A DNA stretch of 42,102 nt from Massilia cavernae. Lineage in GTDB: Bacteria > Pseudomonadota > Gammaproteobacteria > Burkholderiales > Burkholderiaceae_D. Under the pieces are notes generated by a model. It made no database searches, was not told where the DNA came from, and was given only the letters and a program-made list of their open reading frames with translations. The stretch covers positions 1-42,102 of the forward strand of contig NZ_QYUP01000093.1 of assembly GCF_003590855.1 (NCBI RefSeq). Direction: 5' to 3'. The translations under genes were made by a program, and so were the position numbers. This document shows, piece after piece, positions 41,452 to 42,102 of the stretch. Numbering within the stretch: the first letter of the stretch is position 1; every line of letters begins with the position of its first letter.

Positions 41452-42102
41452 ATGAAGGACTACCACAACGGCAAGCATTCCATGCAGGCACGTCCATTGG
41501 CGATGGCTGTGGCACTGGCGTTGGCCAGCATGGGTTCCGGCCACGCTTACGCCGCCGCTGGCGCGCAAGGCGTGCCGCCGGCACAGCAGGACGACGCCAA
41601 GCTGGAATCGGTGATCGTGACCGCCAATAAACGGGCGCAGAACCTGCAAGACGTGCCGGCCGCGATCAGCGTAATGAATGACGCGACCTTGCAGCGCAAC
41701 AATGTGCGTGACCTGAACGACCTGCCGGCGCTGTCGCCAGCGCTGACGGTCTCCTACGGCAGTCAGCCTGGCAACTTCAGCATCAATATGCGCGGCATCG
41801 GCACCTACTCCCTTGGCATTGGGGTGGAATCCGACGTATCCGTTGTGATCGACGACATCCCGGTCGGCATGCAAGCCAATGCCTTCAAGGATCTGGCTGA
41901 TGTACAGCGCATTGAAGTGCTGAAGGGCCCGCAGAGCACCCTGCTGGGCAAGAGCTCGATTGCCGGCGCCCTGAACATCACTACCAAACCGATCCAAAGC
42001 AAGTGGGGCATCCGCACCAGCACGCTGTTGACCAATGACCGTGAATGGCGGATCGGCGCCACTACCTCCGGCGCACTGAGCGACACGATGCGTGTGCGCC
42101 TG
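41452..42102 (+). CDS. TonB-dependent receptor (N-terminal part; runs off window)
   Basis: 217 codons to the window edge. Signal peptide (LAMAVALALASMGSGHAYAAA), TonB box region KLESVIVTANKR, then plug domain: LQDVPAAISVMND, LPALSPALTVSYG, NMRGIGTYSLGIGVESDVSVVIDDIPVG, DVQRIEVLKGPQSTLLGKSSIAGALNITT. No N-terminal signalling extension. The placement beside GH105 and LacI suggests import of uronic-acid oligosaccharides across the outer membrane. Confidence 0.9.
   Translation, partial: MKDYHNGKHSMQARPLAMAVALALASMGSGHAYAAAGAQGVPPAQQDDAKLESVIVTANKRAQNLQDVPAAISVMNDATLQRNNVRDLNDLPALSPALTVSYGSQPGNFSINMRGIGTYSLGIGVESDVSVVIDDIPVGMQANAFKDLADVQRIEVLKGPQSTLLGKSSIAGALNITTKPIQSKWGIRTSTLLTNDREWRIGATTSGALSDTMRVRL

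Noticed and set aside
1-42102. CRISPR arrays, tRNA or rRNA genes, riboswitches
   Set aside because: No regular direct repeats, tRNA cloverleaf-like runs, rRNA signatures or known riboswitch cores were seen by eye; a dedicated tRNAscan/Infernal run could still find something weak.

Overview
The window is about 42 kb of GC-rich, densely coding DNA. Its gene content suggests a soil- or plant-associated betaproteobacterium of the Oxalobacteraceae type (Massilia/Duganella-like). Evidence: a Bug/TctC binding protein, CopC-CopD, many c-di-GMP proteins, a hexuronate-oxidation gene set and a TonB-dependent receptor for oligosaccharides. The genus is an inference from gene content, since no rRNA or marker gene is present. 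I saw no tRNA, rRNA or CRISPR array.

Layout. (1) 1-2709, minus strand: a Tat-exported family 5 solute-binding protein, a 35-residue membrane microprotein and a PepSY-TM protein cut by the window edge. The last two are joined by a GTGA stop/start overlap. (2) 3019-6413, plus strand: a heparan-glucosaminide acyltransferase-like membrane protein, an exported barrel-like protein and aspartate ammonia-lyase. (3) 6429-14448, minus strand: an eight-gene catabolic cluster of GNAT, GhrA-like reductase, class III aminotransferase, Lrp/AsnC regulator, tartrate/D-malate-type dehydrogenase, succinate-semialdehyde dehydrogenase-like enzyme, M14 deacylase and cupin. Its substrate is not obvious. (4) 14652-15991: copC-copD behind a promoter with a 19-bp spacer, as in MerR/CueR-controlled copper promoters. 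(5) 16101-20937: a small membrane protein, a PAS-PAS-GGDEF-EAL protein with a damaged EAL domain, an App1-like phosphatase whose 5' end looks frameshifted, and a DUF817 membrane protein.

(6) 20987-32795 is a hexuronate/aldarate regulon. Five near-identical 20-bp operators (consensus GTTGTACGAYGACTGATAAC) lie just downstream of promoters for an orphan TctC-type binding protein, glucarate dehydratase, a KdgD-KGSADH operon, an ExuT-like MFS transporter and uronate dehydrogenase. Together these enzymes convert D-glucuronate (or galacturonate) through aldarate, 5-keto-4-deoxyglucarate and 2-ketoglutarate semialdehyde to 2-ketoglutarate. No lactonase and no regulator gene lies in the window. Embedded debris includes a collapsed glycerate kinase gene, a pair of atypical small membrane-protein genes and an IS110-family fragment.

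(7) 33411-42102 is a second sugar-acid locus: a sugar-porter MFS protein, a secreted GH105-DUF4861 fusion, a LacI-family regulator and the start of a TonB-dependent receptor. LacI-type operators (TGGTAACGTTAACC and TGGTATCGTTACC) lie between the divergent MFS and GH105 genes. The same promoter block, about 215 bp, occurs a second time about 4.3 kb upstream, in front of a low-GC pseudo-receiver-EAL gene. That gene runs into the wreck of an SrkA/YihE-type kinase gene. This looks like a promoter duplication that put a c-di-GMP phosphodiesterase under sugar control.
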